Assembly (NCBI RefSeq): GCF_000685075.1 | Contig: NZ_BAYD01000010.1 | Location: forward strand, 62,001-126,000 | Length of the DNA: 64,000 nucleotides | Origin: Paraburkholderia oxyphila NBRC 105797 | GTDB lineage: Bacteria > Pseudomonadota > Gammaproteobacteria > Burkholderiales > Burkholderiaceae | Direction of reading: 5' to 3' | Shown here: piece after piece, positions 61,632-64,000 of the stretch | Layout: every line of letters starts with the position of its first letter | Numbering within the stretch: position 1 is the stretch's first letter | Translations under genes and position numbers: made by a program | The notes under the pieces: model-generated | What the model saw: the letters and a program-made list of their open reading frames with translations, nothing else | What the model was told of the DNA's origin: nothing | Database searches by the model: none

Positions 61632-64000
61632 ATGAAAAAGCTGTTCTCCGTGGACCCCACCCGAATTGGCCGCCCCGAGGGCGCGGCCGCCAGCGACGCC
61701 GTACCCGAAGCGCTGCTCAACGGGACGCCCGCCGCGTTGAAAACCGCGCTGGAAAGCCTGCTGGGGCCCGGGCGCGTGCTTCACCGGGTAGTCGATCTCG
61801 TGCGCTATGCGTCGGACGCGAGCCCGTACCGGCTCATCCCTCAAGTGGTCGTCGAAGCGCACGACGCCGGAGACATCGCGAAGCTGCTGAAATTCTGCGG
61901 CGAGACGGGACGCCACGCCACCTTCCGTGCGGGCGGCACGAGCTTGAATGGGCAGGCGCAGTCCGACGAGATCCTGATCGACGTGCGCAAGCATTTCGCC
62001 GGCATCGTCTCGATCGACAAGGGCGGCGTGAGGCTCAAGGCGCGCACGGGCACCCTGCTCGCGCATGCGAACGTGCATCTCTCGTGCTTCGGGCGCAAGC
62101 TGGGCCCCGATCCCGCCAGCGCCAACGTCTGCACGCTGGGTGGCGTCGTGAGCAACAATTCGGGCGGCATGCGCTGCCGCGTGAGCCAGGACGCCTATCA
62201 CACAGTGAGCGCGATGCGCTTCGTGCTGCCCTCCGGCACGCAAATCGACACGGCGAGCGCCGACGCGGAAGACCAGTTCGCGCAGCACGAGCCCGAGCTT
62301 GCCGCCGGCCTGATGCAGTTGAAAGCGGAAATCATGGCCGATCGGGCGTTCGTCGAACGCATCCGCAAGAAATATTCAATTCGGAATACTCATGGACTCA
62401 GGCTCGATGCCTTTCTCGACGGCGACACGCCGCTCGAAATCTTCAGGCGCCTGCTGATCGGATCGGAAGGCACGCTGGGATTCATCGCCGACGTCACGTT
62501 CGAAACGGTTCCCAGCACGCCCATAACGAGCGTCGCGTGGCTCGCGTTTCCTTCGATCGACGCCGCCATCGAGCAGGTCCCGGCACTCGTGGCGCTGGGC
62601 GCGCAGGCCGTGGAATTGATGGTCGCGCCCGCCTTGCGCGCGGCCGCCGAGGCGTTTCCCGGCACGCCCGAGTACTGGCGCACGCTCGCCCCCGAAGCGG
62701 CCGCCCTGCTGGTGGAGCTGGGCACGCAGGAGGCCGCCACGCTCGAGCGCATGGAGGCGCAAGTCGTCGAGCTGTGCGCGACGGCCGGCGTCATCACGCC
62801 GCCGTCATTCACGAGCCGCGAGGAAGCGATCGAACTCGCGTGGTTCGTGCGCGAGGGGCTCCTGGGACTCGTGGGCAAGCAGCGGCCCCCAGGCTCGATG
62901 CTGATCGTCGAGGACGTCTGCTTTCCGCCCAGCCAGCTCGCGAGCGCCGCGCGCGATTTGCAGGCGCTGCTGCGCAAGCATGGCTTCATCCCGGGCGTGG
63001 CGGGTCACGCCGCGCACGGCAATCTGCATTTCACCTTGACCGCGCGGCTCGACGAAGAAGCCGGACGCGCGCAATACGCCCAGTTCATGGACGAACTCGT
63101 CGATCTCGTCGTCAACCGGTACGACGGGTCGCTCAAGGCCGAGCACGGCACCGGCCTGAACATGGCGCCCTTCCTCGAGCAGGAATGGGGCGAGCGCGCG
63201 ACCCGGCTGATGTGGCGAGTCAAGCAACTGGCCGACCCGCGCGGCGTGCTCGCGCCGAACGTGATCCTCACCCGCGACAAGCAGATTCATCTCAAGGGAC
63301 TCAAGACGCAGCCCGGCATCGAGAGCACGGCCAATGCGAGCCTGTGCATCGAGTGCGGCTTCTGCGAGTCGGTGTGCCCGAGCCGCAATGTCACGATGAC
63401 GCCGCGCCAGCGCATCGTCGTGAGGCGCGAGATGGCCCGCCAGCCGGAAGGCTCGGCCCTGCTCCGGCAGCTTCAGGAGCAATACCAGTACGACGCCATT
63501 CAGACCTGTGCGGGCGACGGCACCTGCGCGCTGCCCTGCCCCATCGAGATCAATACCGGCGAGCTGATGCGCGAGTTCCGTCACGCCACGCAAACAGCGG
63601 CATCGGAAAGCGCGGCGCTTTTCGTCGCGCAGCGCTGGGAGGGTGTCGAGCGCGCGAGCAAGCTCGCGCTGCGCGGCGCGCGCTACATGGGCAAGGCGCT
63701 GGGCTGGAACGCGGTGCGCGGCGTGGCCGGCACAGCCCGCCTGATCGCCAGCAACGACGTGGTCCCGACCGTGCCCGGACCCATGCCCAAGCCCGCGCGT
63801 GCGCTGCCGCTCACCCGCCGCGAACAGGCCGATGCCGTCTACTTCACGGCGTGCGTGAACCGCATGTTCGGCCGCGACCCCGACGCATCCGACGACGCGC
63901 CGTCGATTCAGGAGGCGCTCATCGCCGTATCGAAGCGCGCGGGCAAGCAGCTGTGGATCCCCGAAGACATTGCCGGCACCTGCTGTGCCTCGCCGTTCGG
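61632..64000 (+). CDS. FAD-linked D-2-hydroxyacid dehydrogenase with Fe-S/Cys-rich C-terminus, 3'-truncated
   Basis: The frame is open to the window edge (789 codons) with no stop, so the gene is incomplete. The N-terminal VAO-type FAD domain is clear (FRAGGTSLNGQAQSDEILID, LGPDPASANVCTLGGVVSNN, IGSEGTLGFIADVTFE), and GVAGHAAHGNLHF with EHGTGLNMAPFLEQEWG supplies the FAD-oxidase C-domain. Two Fe-S motifs follow (CIECGFCESVCPS and CAGDGTCALPCPIEI), then the first CCG-type Cys block (YFTACVNRMFG, CCASPF at the edge). This is a GlcD/GlcF-like or Dld-II type fusion oxidising D-lactate or another D-2-hydroxy acid at the membrane. No start-associated ribosome site was evident. Confidence 0.92.
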   Translation, partial: MKKLFSVDPTRIGRPEGAAASDAVPEALLNGTPAALKTALESLLGPGRVLHRVVDLVRYASDASPYRLIPQVVVEAHDAGDIAKLLKFCGETGRHATFRAGGTSLNGQAQSDEILIDVRKHFAGIVSIDKGGVRLKARTGTLLAHANVHLSCFGRKLGPDPASANVCTLGGVVSNNSGGMRCRVSQDAYHTVSAMRFVLPSGTQIDTASADAEDQFAQHEPELAAGLMQLKAEIMADRAFVERIRKKYSIRNTHGLRLDAFLDGDTPLEIFRRLLIGSEGTLGFIADVTFETVPSTPITSVAWLAFPSIDAAIEQVPALVALGAQAVELMVAPALRAAAEAFPGTPEYWRTLAPEAAALLVELGTQEAATLERMEAQVVELCATAGVITPPSFTSREEAIELAWFVREGLLGLVGKQRPPGSMLIVEDVCFPPSQLASAARDLQALLRKHGFIPGVAGHAAHGNLHFTLTARLDEEAGRAQYAQFMDELVDLVVNRYDGSLKAEHGTGLNMAPFLEQEWGERATRLMWRVKQLADPRGVLAPNVILTRDKQIHLKGLKTQPGIESTANASLCIECGFCESVCPSRNVTMTPRQRIVVRREMARQPEGSALLRQLQEQYQYDAIQTCAGDGTCALPCPIEINTGELMREFRHATQTAASESAALFVAQRWEGVERASKLALRGARYMGKALGWNAVRGVAGTARLIASNDVVPTVPGPMPKPARALPLTRREQADAVYFTACVNRMFGRDPDASDDAPSIQEALIAVSKRAGKQLWIPEDIAGTCCASPF

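Overview
The window looks like a chromosome or chromid segment of a high-GC betaproteobacterium of the Burkholderiaceae (Paraburkholderia/Caballeronia-like). This is inferred from GC-rich codon use, a Burkholderia-type trimeric porin, a DUF4148 protein, NodT-type efflux genes and the density of MFS, TetR, AraC and sigma-54 genes. No rRNA, tRNA or CRISPR was seen. The region is accessory: catabolic modules, regulators, efflux and decayed mobile DNA.

Layout. 0-10 kb: truncated chemoreceptor, AT-richer acyltransferase-3, a SAM/cyclase/ATPase/TPR protein with a frameshifted C-terminus, an orphan sugar-binding protein and small exported proteins. 9.7-10.0 kb: 5'-truncated tyrosine recombinase. 10.2-16.7 kb: a beta-keto-acid module (BKACE, SDR, CMD-family protein, MFS, porin) facing an AraC regulator. 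17-26.3 kb: nudC, then an RND tripartite efflux operon bracketed by two TetR genes. 26.3-29.8 kb: a graveyard of fragments (SnoaL-like, AraC, IS3) around a second recombinase, plus a paralogue of the exported protein at 7.8 kb.

29.8-38.3 kb: a signalling block. A sigma-54 activator with an unusual C-terminal helical-repeat region is followed by a consensus -24/-12 promoter in front of an orphan 100-residue protein. Next come tandemly duplicated hybrid histidine kinases, one with a receiver domain lacking its phospho-acceptor Asp, facing a LuxR-type response regulator. 38.3-48.2 kb: small genes, LysE and MocR, a large radical SAM protein, an internally deleted DUF1326 gene with a DUF2182 stub, and two EamA transporters, one paired with a TetR gene and a shared 18-bp operator-like motif.

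48.4-64 kb: a catabolic supercluster. MFS, a Crp/Fnr regulator, class II aldolase, an Asp-nucleophile alpha/beta hydrolase, 2-hydroxyacid dehydrogenase, HpcH/HpaI aldolase and a mandelate-racemase-like enzyme carry recurring TGCAAG-N4-CTTGCA-like palindromes in three intergenic regions. A PAS-type sigma-54 activator follows, then a sigma-54 promoter with overlapping TTCGCCA/TGGCGAA palindromes in front of an acetoacetate-decarboxylase-like, cis-CaaD-like tautomerase and FAH-family operon. An FAD/Fe-S D-2-hydroxyacid dehydrogenase runs off the right edge. Together these suggest uptake and breakdown of a hydroxy/oxo acid of unknown identity, under both Crp/Fnr-type and sigma-54 control.
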